From the NCBI GenBank assembly GCA_018432315.1, contig JAHDLB010000030.1, positions 169,029-233,028 of the forward strand: DNA of 64,000 nucleotides, read 5' to 3'. The translations under genes were made by a program, and so were the position numbers. A model generated the notes under the pieces. It had not been told where the DNA came from. It did no database searches and was given only the letters and a program-made list of their open reading frames with translations. This document shows, piece by piece, positions 55,004 to 63,698 of this stretch (position 1 is its first letter; each line of letters opens with the position of its first letter). The DNA comes from Anaerolineae bacterium. GTDB lineage: Bacteria > Chloroflexota > Anaerolineae > Aggregatilineales > Aggregatilineaceae.

Positions 55004-55312
55004 CTACTTTCGGCTGGCGTAAAACTCGTTCTCGACCGCGTCGAGGAGTTTTCGCTCTACGAGGAAGTACTGGCCGGGCACCGGGTTTTCGATGAAACCG
55101 CAGTTCTCGAACGTGACCAGATCGCCCAGCGTGGTGTCCTGCTGCAGGCGCTGTCGCAGCGACTCGTCTTCGACGTTCTGCCACACCGGCAGCCCGTGAT
55201 CGTGCGTCATCCGCACCCACCACTGCCGGTCTTGGTTCTCCCGCGCTTTCATTCCTTCGGCAATAGCGCGCAGCAAATCCTGCTGCCGCTTCGATAGTTT
55301 GCATTGTGCCAT
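55004..55312 (-). CDS. Small protein coupled to the PD-(D/E)XK gene, unknown
   Basis: 102 aa, not recognised. Residues 6-23 (LSKRQQDLLRAIAEGMKA) look like the first helices of a winged-helix or recognition module, and the C-terminal half (CGFIENPVPGQYFLVERKLLDAV) could be the wing. No membrane segment; one Cys at residue 4 and one near the centre. It lies upstream of, and coupled by 6 nt to, the nuclease gene, suggesting a DNA-recognition or control subunit. 45 nt after rodA stop. Confidence 0.65.
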   Translation of the reverse strand: MAQCKLSKRQQDLLRAIAEGMKARENQDRQWWVRMTHDHGLPVWQNVEDESLRQRLQQDTTLGDLVTFENCGFIENPVPGQYFLVERKLLDAVENEFYASRK

Positions 55313-55357
55313 AAAATCGTCTGTCTTTCCGGTTTCTCTGTTTGACTGCCTGATTGA

Positions 55358-56542
55358 CTACACGAATTCGCGCAGCCGCCGCCGCATCACGACGCTCTCC
55401 ACCAGCCCGATGCCGACCAGCATCGTGATCAGCGACGACCCGCCCGAGCTCACGAACGGCAGCGTCAGCCCGGTCACCGGCAGGATGCTCAAGTTCATGC
55501 CGATCGACACCATCGTCTGGAAAAAGATCATCCCCCCAACCCCGTAACAGATCAGGCTGCCCAACGCGTCGGCGGCCAGCGCCGCGCCGCGCAGACAGCG
55601 CCCGATGACGATGCCCATCAGGACGATCACCGTCATGGCGCCGACAAACCCCGTTTCCTCCGCGATGACGCTAAAAATGAAGTCGGTGTGCCGCACGCGC
55701 AGGAACCGCCCTTGCGTTTGCGAGCCGTTGCCATATCCCTTGCCCAGCATCCCGCCGGAGCCGATGCTGATCAGCGCCTGGTCGATATTGTAGCGGGCGT
55801 CTCTCGTGTCCGGGATCCCGTTGCCGTCCTCGTCGGTGAACACACATTCGCCGCTGCGCACCAGCTCGGCATCGTCCCAGCACGATTCCCCGGTGCTGAT
55901 GAACGTGGTGATGCGCTGCTTCTGGTAATCTTCCATGTTCGCCCACAGGACGGGCATCATCGCCAGCCCGGCGACGACGAACAGCGCCAGGTGCCGGAAG
56001 CGCAGCCCGGCAGCCCACACCATGACGAACCACACGAACATCACCACGGTGGCAGTGCCCAGGTCCGGCTGGACGAAGATCATGCCCGTCGGGACGGCCA
56101 CGTGCACCAGCGAGAGCAGCACGGTGCGCAGGCGATCCATCTTGTCGAAGCGGTCGGTCAGGTGCTGGCCCAGCGTGATCACGAGCAGCATTTTGCCCAG
56201 CTCGGCGGGCTGCACCTGGAGCCCCACGTTCAGCCAGCTCTGCGCGCCCGCCGCGCCCACCGCGCCCAGGCCGGCCACCAGCCCCAGAATGAACAGAATG
56301 AAGCCGTAGAGGAACCCGTGCAGGCTGCCCAGCAAGCGATAGTCCAGCGAGGCGACGCCAAAAACGACCCCGATCCCGACGAGGGTGAACTGAATCTGGC
56401 TGGGGACGCGGTTGATCAGGTCGGTATCGACCGCGTCGAGCGTGGCGCTGCGGATGAATAGAATCCCGATGATGACGAGCAGCAGCGTAACACCGAAGAG
56501 CATGAAATCGAAATCACGCCAGATATTGACTTTTGATTGCAT
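55358..56542 (-). CDS. rodA: RodA (SEDS peptidoglycan glycosyltransferase)
   Basis: 394 aa, ten membrane segments, SEDS family. Polymerises lipid II glycan strands in the elongasome with PBP2. Recognisable: LQVQPAELGKM and VQPDLGTATVV (the conserved SEDS loop Asp, about D160), then GSGGMLGKGYG and VSSGGSSLI at the C-terminus. The extracytoplasmic loop at residues 218-249, after YQKQRITTFI, is longer than in E. coli RodA and holds an acidic calcium-loop-like DEDGNGIPDTRD (237-248) plus two Cys (221, 233). Last gene of the mre-mrd-min run. Confidence 0.93.
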   Translation of the reverse strand: MQSKVNIWRDFDFMLFGVTLLLVIIGILFIRSATLDAVDTDLINRVPSQIQFTLVGIGVVFGVASLDYRLLGSLHGFLYGFILFILGLVAGLGAVGAAGAQSWLNVGLQVQPAELGKMLLVITLGQHLTDRFDKMDRLRTVLLSLVHVAVPTGMIFVQPDLGTATVVMFVWFVMVWAAGLRFRHLALFVVAGLAMMPVLWANMEDYQKQRITTFISTGESCWDDAELVRSGECVFTDEDGNGIPDTRDARYNIDQALISIGSGGMLGKGYGNGSQTQGRFLRVRHTDFIFSVIAEETGFVGAMTVIVLMGIVIGRCLRGAALAADALGSLICYGVGGMIFFQTMVSIGMNLSILPVTGLTLPFVSSGGSSLITMLVGIGLVESVVMRRRLREFV

Positions 56543-56617
56543 ACATCACACCACATCAACCAATACAACAACACGCGTGCATCACGGTACAGCGATCAAC
56601 CTCGAATCCGGCGCGCC

Positions 56618-56995
56618 CTACGGCTTGCGGGGCCGTGACGGGCTGCTGGGTCGTTTGGGCTTGGTATCGCTGGCGGCGGCGACCTCTTCCCGGCTCTCCT
56701 CCGGCGGCGAGGCTTCCAACACCTCGGCGGCCTTCTGAGCATGGTCGCGCACCAGCGGAATATCCGCTACCAGGTAAGTCTTGCGTTCCCGGTGCTCCAG
56801 CTTGATGTTGACGTGCGTCTCCTCGATCTGGAGATACGACTTGATCACCTGGATGATCTCAGCCTGCATCTGCTCCAGCTTTTCGGGAGAAAGGTCGCTG
56901 CGATCGGTCACCAGGACCAGCTTGAGCCGTTCTCTGGCCGAAACCGCGCTGCTGGGTTCTCGACGTCCAATTAAACGTTCCAGAAATGAAGCCAT
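56618..56995 (-). CDS. minE: MinE, cell-division topological specificity factor
   Basis: 125 aa from the ATG with AGGGGG upstream. N-terminal membrane helix MASFLERLIG, then ERLKLVLVTDRSDLSPEKLEQM (MinD-activating region), and the dimerisation domain from about 45 (EIIQVIKSYLQIEE, then HVNIKLEHRERKTYLVADIP). Stimulates MinD ATPase and drives oscillation. The C-terminal 30 residues (Pro/Lys/Arg-rich) extend the usual roughly 88-aa protein. 18 nt downstream of minD. Confidence 0.93.
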   Translation of the reverse strand: MASFLERLIGRREPSSAVSARERLKLVLVTDRSDLSPEKLEQMQAEIIQVIKSYLQIEETHVNIKLEHRERKTYLVADIPLVRDHAQKAAEVLEASPPEESREEVAAASDTKPKRPSSPSRPRKP

Positions 56996-57013
56996 CCGTC
57001 GCCCCCTCATGTG

Positions 57014-57829
57014 CTAAGAGTTCGGCTCTGCCGCGCCGAACATCCGGGCCAGCCGCCGCAATACGCCGCCCTTCTCTTGCAGGTCGAGCAGCGGCACCTT
57101 TTCGCCGGTGAGCCGGCGCGCAATGTTGCGGAATGCATCGCCCGCCGCGCTTTTCTCGTGGTCCAGCGCCAGCGGCGCGCCCCGGTTCGACGAGATCAAG
57201 ATATGCTCGTCTTCGGGAATAACGCCCAGCAGCCGGACCGACAAGATTTCGAGCACGTCATCGACCGACAGCATGTCGCCCTTGCGCACCATATCGGGCT
57301 TGACGCGGTTGATCACCAGGCTGGCCGGGACCTTGCGCTCCTCCGCCTCGATCAGGCCAATGATCCGGTCGGCGTCACGCACGGCGGACACCTCCGGGTT
57401 GGTGATGACGATCACCTCGTCCGCCGGCGCGACCGCGTTCCTGAAGCCCCATTCGATCCCCGCCGGGCTGTCGATCAGGATGTAGTCGTAGTCTTCGCGA
57501 AGCTGGTTCGTCAGCAAAACCATATCCTGGGGGCTGACCGCCGTCTTGTCGCGCGTCTGGGCTGCCGGCAGCAAATACAGGTCCGGCACGCGCTTGTCCT
57601 TGACCATCGCCTGGCGCAGCTTGCAGCGCCCTTCGACCACGTCCACCAGGTCATAGACGATCCGGTTTTCGAGCCCCATCACAACGTCCAGGTTACGCAG
57701 CCCAATGTCTGCGTCGATACAGACTACCTTCTTGTTCAAGGTCGCCAGTGCGACCGCCAGATTTGCCGTGGCTGTCGTCTTGCCGACGCCCCCCTTGCCA
57801 GAGGTTACAGTGATTACTCGTGCCCCCAT
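57014..57829 (-). CDS. minD: MinD, septum site-determining ATPase
   Basis: 271 aa from the ATG at 57829 with GGAAAGGGTC upstream; the open frame upstream belongs to another frame of minC. Deviant Walker A SGKGGVGKTT (residues 10-19), IDADIGLRNLD (switch I), and DSPAGIEWGF (switch II), plus the C-terminal amphipathic membrane-targeting helix (GVLRRLARMF). Recruits MinC to the membrane and is ejected by MinE. Order minC-minD-minE. Confidence 0.96.
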   Translation of the reverse strand: MGARVITVTSGKGGVGKTTATANLAVALATLNKKVVCIDADIGLRNLDVVMGLENRIVYDLVDVVEGRCKLRQAMVKDKRVPDLYLLPAAQTRDKTAVSPQDMVLLTNQLREDYDYILIDSPAGIEWGFRNAVAPADEVIVITNPEVSAVRDADRIIGLIEAEERKVPASLVINRVKPDMVRKGDMLSVDDVLEILSVRLLGVIPEDEHILISSNRGAPLALDHEKSAAGDAFRNIARRLTGEKVPLLDLQEKGGVLRRLARMFGAAEPNS

Positions 57830-57848
57830 TAATGACCCTTTCCTGGTG

Positions 57849-58544
57849 TTATACCCACGCCTCAGCTTCGATCCGGCCATGACGAACCACAGCTTTTTCA
57901 GGCTTGGGCCGGCGCCGCCTGTCTTCGGGCGAAATCGTAATATAGCCGGCGATGCGGAGCTGCGTCGGGGCCAGGTACAACGCGCAGACCACCGCGTTTT
58001 CGTCGCCGTTCGCGCCTGCATGGACCACGCCCCGCAGGCGGCCCCACACGATGACATCGCCACCGGCGACGATCACCGCCCCGGCGTTCACATCGCCCAC
58101 CACAACCACGTGTCCATCACTGTGCACGGTGCGCCCGCTGCGCAGCGTCCGCCGGATCAGCACGCCGTCGGTCCCGCGCTCCTCCGGGTCGATGGGCGGC
58201 GGTTTGAGCGGGAGCGCCGCGCTGGCATCCATCTCAAGCTCGCCTGCCGACAGCGCCGTCTTCAACCCCAGCTTTTCCGCCGATCCGGCGGTCGTGAAGC
58301 TGTCGCTCAACACAGCCACCAGGGTAACGTCGCGCTGGGCGAGCTGGGCCTGGACGCTCGCCAGCTCGTTCCGCCGCAGGTCGCGCTCCCCAAGCGACAG
58401 CGTGACGTGCGCCCCGCGGAAAAAATGCCCCTGGGAATCGATGAGCGTCATCAGCCGCCCCGCCAGATCGGGCCACCGTCCCTCGGGCTTGACGGTCACC
58501 AGCAGCCCCTCTTTGATCCCTTTCAGGGTGATCGAATCGTCCAT
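57849..58544 (-). CDS. minC: MinC, septum-formation inhibitor
   Basis: 231 aa from the ATG at 58544 (GTG at 58571 adds nine residues). N-terminal FtsZ-inhibiting domain (SITLKGIKEGLLVTV onward). C-terminal beta-helix domain: RSGRTVHSDGHVVVVGDVNAGA and AGGDVIVWGRLRGVVHAG, the MinD-binding surface of MinC (GDVNxGA and RGxxHAG). Inhibits FtsZ ring assembly away from midcell. Ends 20 nt before minD. Confidence 0.95.
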   Translation of the reverse strand: MDDSITLKGIKEGLLVTVKPEGRWPDLAGRLMTLIDSQGHFFRGAHVTLSLGERDLRRNELASVQAQLAQRDVTLVAVLSDSFTTAGSAEKLGLKTALSAGELEMDASAALPLKPPPIDPEERGTDGVLIRRTLRSGRTVHSDGHVVVVGDVNAGAVIVAGGDVIVWGRLRGVVHAGANGDENAVVCALYLAPTQLRIAGYITISPEDRRRRPKPEKAVVRHGRIEAEAWV

Positions 58545-58663
58545 ACTGGTCGAGTTACCCCCATCGAACACGCTGCCTGATCGATCTCAGCGCCCCGTCT
58601 CCTATTACTATACTCGAATTGTTTGACAATGCTATCTTCAGTTCGCACCCAGCACCCGCCGGC

Positions 58664-60961
58664 CTATTGGACGGTCATGCGCCGCTCGTCCTGCAAGCGG
58701 AAGTAAGCATCGAGCACCTCGCGCACAATGGGCGCGGCCACTGCGGAGCCTTCGCCCCCGTTGTACACGAATGAGAGCACGATGATCTCGGGCGCTTCGT
58801 GCGGCGCGTATCCCACATACCAGGCGTGCGCCGGCCACTGTCCCGGCACACACAACCCCTGCGCATTCGCCAGATCGTCGCAATACTCCGCCGTGCCGGT
58901 CTTGCCGCCTTCGTTGACGTAGGGCAGCGGCGGCGCATCGGGCACGAACTCCGCCGACGAGGTCCCACTCACCACCACCTCGCGCATGCCCCGCTGAGCG
59001 AACTCGATCGAGCTGGCACTCGCCAGCGGTGGAATATAGCGCGCGCTGCGGTTCAGACTCTCGAACTCAAGCGGGTCGCACACGCCCGCGTTGAAGGTGT
59101 AGCCATACGGCACGTTGACCCGGTACTGTATCCAGTCGTATATCTCGTCGTCGGGATTGGGATCGCGATCGTACTGCGCGGTGTAGTTTTCCGGGTCGCA
59201 CAGGGCTTCGTCGTACCACTCGCTGTCCGGCTCGCAGCGGCAAGCCAGGCTGTTTTGACCCTGGACGACCATATCCTCTTGCAGCAGGAGCACGATCTCC
59301 TCTCCCGGATTCGCCACCAACGTCCGTGCGACTTGCGGCTCGAATTCCTCGATCACGTTCCCGTTGGCATCCTGCAGGTTCTTGACCAGCGACGGCTGGT
59401 AGAGCACCCCGCCGTTCACGAGGGCGGCGATTGCGTTGATCAATTGGAGCGGCGTCACGGTCACGTAGCCCTGGCCGAACGCCGCGTTGTACGTATCGCC
59501 GGTGGACCAGCTCTCGCCATAATTGCGCCGCTTCCAGTCCTGCTCCGGCATGCGCCCGGCCAGCTCGCCCGGCAGCTCGATCCCCAGCTCGGACCCGATC
59601 CCGAACGCCGTCGCCCACCGGTACAGATCGCGAATGCCCAGGCCGCCTTCCTTGAGGACCGCCGTGCTCACCTGTGGGTTGCCGCCGCCGACCTGGTAGA
59701 AATACACGTCACAGCTCTGTGCGATCCCCCGCAGCAGGTTCACTTCCTCGTGACCCGAGCGCAGCCAGCACACGAACGTCTGCCCCCGACTCTCGTCGCG
59801 CGGGGCAAAAGCGTTAGGCAGCACGAGCTGCCCGGGGCAGAACAAAGGTGAACTTGGGGCGATGACGTCCTCTTCGAGCACGCCGATCGCCGTGATCATC
59901 TTCCACACCGATCCCGGCGGATACAGCGCGCTGATCGCGTGATTCACCAAGGGGCGCAGGGGATCGTCGAACTGGCCGAAGTAGTACTCGCCGTCGATGT
60001 TGCGGGCGAACCGGGCGTTGTCATAACTCGGCCAGCTCACCAGCGCCAGCACATCGCCGTTGCGCGGGTCCATGGCGATCACGACGCCCTGCTGCGTCAC
60101 GACGCGCTGCTCGGTCGCGTTCACGATGTTGATCCGCTTGGTCAGCGCTTCCTGCGCCGCCTCCTGCAGGTCGAGATCGAGCGTGAGCTGCACGCTCATC
60201 CCTGCCTGGAATTTCTCCTCGCCGACCAGTTGCAGCGGGCGCCCGGCCACGTCGACCACCCAGGTCTGGGTGCCGCGCTGCCCGGCCAGCTCGGTTTCGA
60301 AAAACGACTCGACGCCGGCGTAGCCGATCCGGTCGAATGCCGGGTTGTACCCCAGCGAGCGCAGGCGCTCCTCTTCTTCCGGGCCGATCGGCCCCAGGTA
60401 CCCGACGACGTGCGCCGTCGCCGTGCCGCTCGGATATTCGCGCACCGACGCCACCTGTACCGACACGCCGGGCAGCAGTTGGGCCTGGTCCCAGATCTGG
60501 AATGCCACGTTCCGCGGGATGTCCTGCGCCACGAGCACCGGGTTATACGGCGCGATACCTTCGCCCTCGCGCACCATCTCGTCCAGGCTGCGCTCGGTCA
60601 CCCGGCCCGCCGCATCGGCAGCCGCCCGCGTCGCCGGGACGTCGATCATGGCCGACAGCCGGTTGTACAGGTCGAGCACGTCCTGGGGATCGTCCGGTAG
60701 TTCGGCGGGGACGATCTGCACGCTGTAGGCGGGATCGTTCTTGGCGAGGGGCACGCGGTTGCGATCGTAGATGGCGCCGCGCGGCGCCGCGATCAGCACG
60801 AGTTGGAGCCGGTTCTCCTCGGCGTCGCGCACGAACTGTTCGCCGCGCCCGAACTGGAGCTCAGCCGTGCGCAGCGCCAGCACGACCAGCGAAAACACGA
60901 CTACGGCCTGGAACAGAACCAGCCGCCATCCCTGAAACGGGAGAATGCGCCTATTGTTCAT
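58664..60961 (-). CDS. mrdA: Penicillin-binding protein 2 (PBP2, elongation transpeptidase)
   Basis: 765 aa, slightly long for PBP2. N-terminal membrane anchor (about residues 14-34), then pedestal and transpeptidase domains. Active-site S351-V-W-K354 in YPPGSVWKM, second motif SCD in AQSCDVYFYQ and K-T-G in GGKTGTAEY (about residue 685). Cross-links peptidoglycan with RodA in cell elongation. Between the SxN and KTG motifs lies a Cys-rich, acidic insertion (around residues 575-630: SLACRCEPDSEWYDEALCD) absent from typical PBP2. ATG at 60961, or GTG at 60964. Confidence 0.95.
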   Translation of the reverse strand: MNNRRILPFQGWRLVLFQAVVVFSLVVLALRTAELQFGRGEQFVRDAEENRLQLVLIAAPRGAIYDRNRVPLAKNDPAYSVQIVPAELPDDPQDVLDLYNRLSAMIDVPATRAAADAAGRVTERSLDEMVREGEGIAPYNPVLVAQDIPRNVAFQIWDQAQLLPGVSVQVASVREYPSGTATAHVVGYLGPIGPEEEERLRSLGYNPAFDRIGYAGVESFFETELAGQRGTQTWVVDVAGRPLQLVGEEKFQAGMSVQLTLDLDLQEAAQEALTKRINIVNATEQRVVTQQGVVIAMDPRNGDVLALVSWPSYDNARFARNIDGEYYFGQFDDPLRPLVNHAISALYPPGSVWKMITAIGVLEEDVIAPSSPLFCPGQLVLPNAFAPRDESRGQTFVCWLRSGHEEVNLLRGIAQSCDVYFYQVGGGNPQVSTAVLKEGGLGIRDLYRWATAFGIGSELGIELPGELAGRMPEQDWKRRNYGESWSTGDTYNAAFGQGYVTVTPLQLINAIAALVNGGVLYQPSLVKNLQDANGNVIEEFEPQVARTLVANPGEEIVLLLQEDMVVQGQNSLACRCEPDSEWYDEALCDPENYTAQYDRDPNPDDEIYDWIQYRVNVPYGYTFNAGVCDPLEFESLNRSARYIPPLASASSIEFAQRGMREVVVSGTSSAEFVPDAPPLPYVNEGGKTGTAEYCDDLANAQGLCVPGQWPAHAWYVGYAPHEAPEIIVLSFVYNGGEGSAVAAPIVREVLDAYFRLQDERRMTVQ

Positions 60962-61007
60962 CACTCAATTCCAATACAACTCAGCCCACGATACGACGAG
61001 AATCGAG

Positions 61008-61514
61008 TCATTCCACGCGGGGCCGCTGGGGCTGCAAACCCCGGTAGATGACTGCCATTACCCTGAGCATCGGAAGAATCAAGAGCGTATTATAGATCAT
61101 CGTCGGCAGTGTGACGTAAAACAGCCCCTGCCCCACCGGCACGGCGATTTCCCCGAATACGCGCAGCACCAGCAGCAGGACGACATGGTACAGGACCGTA
61201 CCGGCCACCGCGACAACGGGCGGCACCACCAGACTAACACGATCGTCGGGCGCAAACAAGGAATCGACCGCGAACACGACGAACACCAGCCCCAGCGACG
61301 ACGCGCCCAACGGCGCCACGGAGAGCAAATCCTGCATCACGCCGCCGACCGTGGCCCACACCAGCGCCCCTTGCAGGTCCGACAGCAGCGCCCAGCACAC
61401 CACCAGCAGGAAGACCAGATCGGGCGCGCCGCCGCCCAGCCGAAGCTCCGCCATGACGGTCGCGTTCAGCACGGCGGCCAGCGCGAGAATGGGAATGCTG
61501 AAAAAGTAACTCAT
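61008..61514 (-). CDS. mreD: MreD, rod-shape membrane protein
   Basis: 168 aa, about five membrane helices and no soluble domain, normal for MreD. It contains ALLSDLQGALVWATVGGVMQDLL-type segments (split here as LLSDLQGALVWA and GGVMQDLLS), typical of the family. Works with MreB and MreC in the elongation complex. ATG start. 43 nt before mrdA and 78 nt after mreC. Confidence 0.92.
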   Translation of the reverse strand: MSYFFSIPILALAAVLNATVMAELRLGGGAPDLVFLLVVCWALLSDLQGALVWATVGGVMQDLLSVAPLGASSLGLVFVVFAVDSLFAPDDRVSLVVPPVVAVAGTVLYHVVLLLVLRVFGEIAVPVGQGLFYVTLPTMIYNTLLILPMLRVMAVIYRGLQPQRPRVE

Positions 61515-61592
61515 CGGGCTTTACCCTGCCCGACGATGTGGCCGCACCGCCAGCACGGTCCGGTGCGCGAGGCGCCCTCCTCCCGGCACGAC

Positions 61593-62447
61593 TCACCGCC
61601 CATTAGCGGCCTCCTGATCCTCGAATACGGACAGGTCCACCGGCTCGAAGTTGATGATCACCTGCACGATCTCCAGCCGCCCAAAATCGACCAGGCTCCG
61701 CACGCGTGCCTCCTGGTACAGCTCGCTCTCGGCCAGGGCCACGCTCAACACCCGCCCGACCACCAAGTCAGCCGGCAGCGTCTGCCCCAGGCCGTTGGTC
61801 ACCACCAGGTCGCCCTCGATCACGTCGGCATCGACCGCGATATTGGTCATCACCAGGTCACCGGCCAGTTGGCCCACCACGCGGCCATCCTCGCGCGTCG
61901 ATTGCAGCCGGGCATTGATACTGCTGGTCGGATCGGTGACCATCAAGACCTCCGCGCCCGCCGCCGACAGCTTGGTGACGCGCCCCACCAGCCCCAGCTC
62001 GGTCACGACCGGGTCGAGCAGGCCCACCCCGTCGCGGCGGCCACAGTCGATCTGGATCGCGCGGACGAACCCGGTCGTGTCGGTCCCGATGACGTCGCAG
62101 GTCGCGTACTGGCGATCCTCCGGCCCCAGCCGGTCATAGTTGAGGAGCGCCGCCAGCCGGTCGAAGTCCTGGCCTTTTTCGCGCAGCTCGGCCAGCTCCG
62201 CCTGATAGACGGCCAGCGCTTCTTCGAGGTCCTTGTTGCGCTGTTCCAGCTTGCGGAAATTCGACACATCGTCGATGAAGCCGCTCACGCTCTGGGTCGC
62301 GCCGCCGATCACGCCCTGGACAAAATTCAGCGGGACCGACACCACATCCTCGAACGGCCCCAGCGCCCCCTGCGCGCTGAAATAGATGAGCAGCGTGACG
62401 ATGATGATGGTCATCGAAAACGTGAAGACGCGATTACCGCGCAGCAC
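61593..62447 (-). CDS. mreC: MreC, rod-shape determining protein
   Basis: 284 aa from a GTG with GGAGGGG upstream. Single N-terminal membrane helix (residues 9-25), then a coiled coil of about residues 62-96 (FRKLEQRNKDLEEALAVY), then the beta-rich domain with VIGTDTTGFVRAIQIDCG and VGRVTKLSAAGAEVLMVTD, the canonical MreC core. Extracytoplasmic scaffold of the elongasome. Possibly transcribed from a promoter of its own (62487) as well as from mreB. Confidence 0.95.
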   Translation of the reverse strand: MLRGNRVFTFSMTIIIVTLLIYFSAQGALGPFEDVVSVPLNFVQGVIGGATQSVSGFIDDVSNFRKLEQRNKDLEEALAVYQAELAELREKGQDFDRLAALLNYDRLGPEDRQYATCDVIGTDTTGFVRAIQIDCGRRDGVGLLDPVVTELGLVGRVTKLSAAGAEVLMVTDPTSSINARLQSTREDGRVVGQLAGDLVMTNIAVDADVIEGDLVVTNGLGQTLPADLVVGRVLSVALAESELYQEARVRSLVDFGRLEIVQVIINFEPVDLSVFEDQEAANGR

Positions 62448-62486
62448 TCGATTCCCCTCCTCGCCTCGATCTGTACCTTTCGCGCC

Positions 62487-62492
62487 ATTATA
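62487..62492 (-). promoter_or_regulatory. Possible -10 element before mreC
   Basis: Perfect TATAAT on the minus strand, 40 nt before mreC, placed just after the mreB terminator hairpin; no good -35 is visible. Confidence 0.45.
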
Positions 62493-62504
62493 CCGCAGGC
62501 GGCG

Positions 62505-62536
62505 AACAAAACGCCCCGGCTATCGGGTCCGGGGCG
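62505..62536 (-). terminator. Intrinsic terminator between mreB and mreC
   Basis: On the minus strand CGCCCCGG/CCGGGGCG (8 bp, 9-nt loop) followed by TTTTGTT. It would separate mreB from the rest, so read-through or the downstream -10 element must supply mreC. Confidence 0.8.
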
Positions 62537-62567
62537 CCTGGTGCCTTCGCGGTCGAACGCGGCCAGC

Positions 62568-63632
62568 CTAGTGCTGGGTCGAGCCTCGTTCGAGCCCGGC
62601 CAGCAGCGAGCGCAGGTTGTCGTAGTCCTCCAGGATGCGCCCCGCGCCGCGCGCCACGCACGTCATGGAGTCCTCCGCCAGCCACACCCGCACGTTCACT
62701 TCGTCGGAAATGCGCTCGGTCAACCCCTTGAGCTGGCTGCCGCCGCCCGCCATGCAGATCCCCGACTCCATCAGGTCGGCGACCAGTTCCGGCGGCGTCT
62801 CGTCCAGCGCGTCGCGGATCGTGTCGATCACGATGCTGACCGACGGCGACAGCGCCTCGCGCAGCTCGATCGACGATACCTCGACCGCCTCGGGCAGCCC
62901 GGTGATCAGGTTGCGCCCGCGCAGCACCATCGTGCGCTCTTCGGGCAGCGGATAGGCCGAGCCGATCTCGATCTTGGCGCGCTCGGCGGTGCGCTCGCCC
63001 ACCAGCAGGTTGTACTTGGAGCGCATGTACTGGACGATGTCCTCGTCCATCTCGTCGCCGGCGACGCGAATCGAGCGGCTGATCACGATGCCGCCCAGCG
63101 AAAAGATCGCCACCTCGGTCGTGCCGCCGCCAATGTCGACCACCATGCTCCCGCGCGTCTCCTGGATGGGCAGGCCCGCGCCAATCGCGGCGGCGACCGG
63201 CTCCTCGATCAGGAACGCCTCGCGGGCCCCGGCGCTGATCGTCGCGTCGTACACCGCGCGCTTCTCGACCTCGGTGACGCCGGACGGAATCCCGACGACG
63301 ACGCGCGGACGCGGGATGGGAACCCAGCTCTGCTCGTGGGCTTTGCGGATGAAGTAGTCGAGCATCGCCTCGGTGATCTCGAACTCGCTGATCACGCCGT
63401 CGCGCAAGGGACGCACCACCATATAGCGCGCGGAGGGCGTCTTGCCGAACATCTCTTTGGCTTCGCGCCCGACGCTGATGGGGCGGCGCGACTTTCGCTC
63501 TATCGCCACATAAGACGGTTCGTTGATTACGATACCCTTCCCGCGCACGCTCACCAACGTGTTCGCCGTGCCCAGGTCGATACCGATATCCAGCGAAAAC
63601 AGGCCCAGAAGCCAGTCAAGCGGGCTAACCAA
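62568..63632 (-). CDS. mreB: MreB, actin-like rod-shape protein
   Basis: 354 aa. Actin-fold nucleotide-binding motifs DIGIDLGTANTLV (phosphate 1), MVVDIGGGTTEVAI (phosphate 2) and ESGICMAGGGSQLKG (adenosine region). N-terminal hydrophobic SPLDWLLGLF is a membrane-targeting helix. Polymerises beneath the membrane to direct elongation. Unusually, the only suitable start is TTG at 63632, with GAGGGGAG upstream. First gene of the cluster; a promoter lies at 63670-63698. Confidence 0.96.
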   Translation of the reverse strand: MVSPLDWLLGLFSLDIGIDLGTANTLVSVRGKGIVINEPSYVAIERKSRRPISVGREAKEMFGKTPSARYMVVRPLRDGVISEFEITEAMLDYFIRKAHEQSWVPIPRPRVVVGIPSGVTEVEKRAVYDATISAGAREAFLIEEPVAAAIGAGLPIQETRGSMVVDIGGGTTEVAIFSLGGIVISRSIRVAGDEMDEDIVQYMRSKYNLLVGERTAERAKIEIGSAYPLPEERTMVLRGRNLITGLPEAVEVSSIELREALSPSVSIVIDTIRDALDETPPELVADLMESGICMAGGGSQLKGLTERISDEVNVRVWLAEDSMTCVARGAGRILEDYDNLRSLLAGLERGSTQH

Positions 63633-63669
63633 CTGTGCGAACTCCCCTCATCGGTCGTGTCAGCGCGGC

Positions 63670-63698
63670 ATTATACCACGAGCGCAGGTCTGCATGAA
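63670..63698 (-). promoter_or_regulatory. Promoter of mreB
   Basis: Perfect TATAAT with extended TGG upstream on the minus strand; the -35 TTCATG at 17 nt is weak. About 38 nt before the TTG start. Confidence 0.65.
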
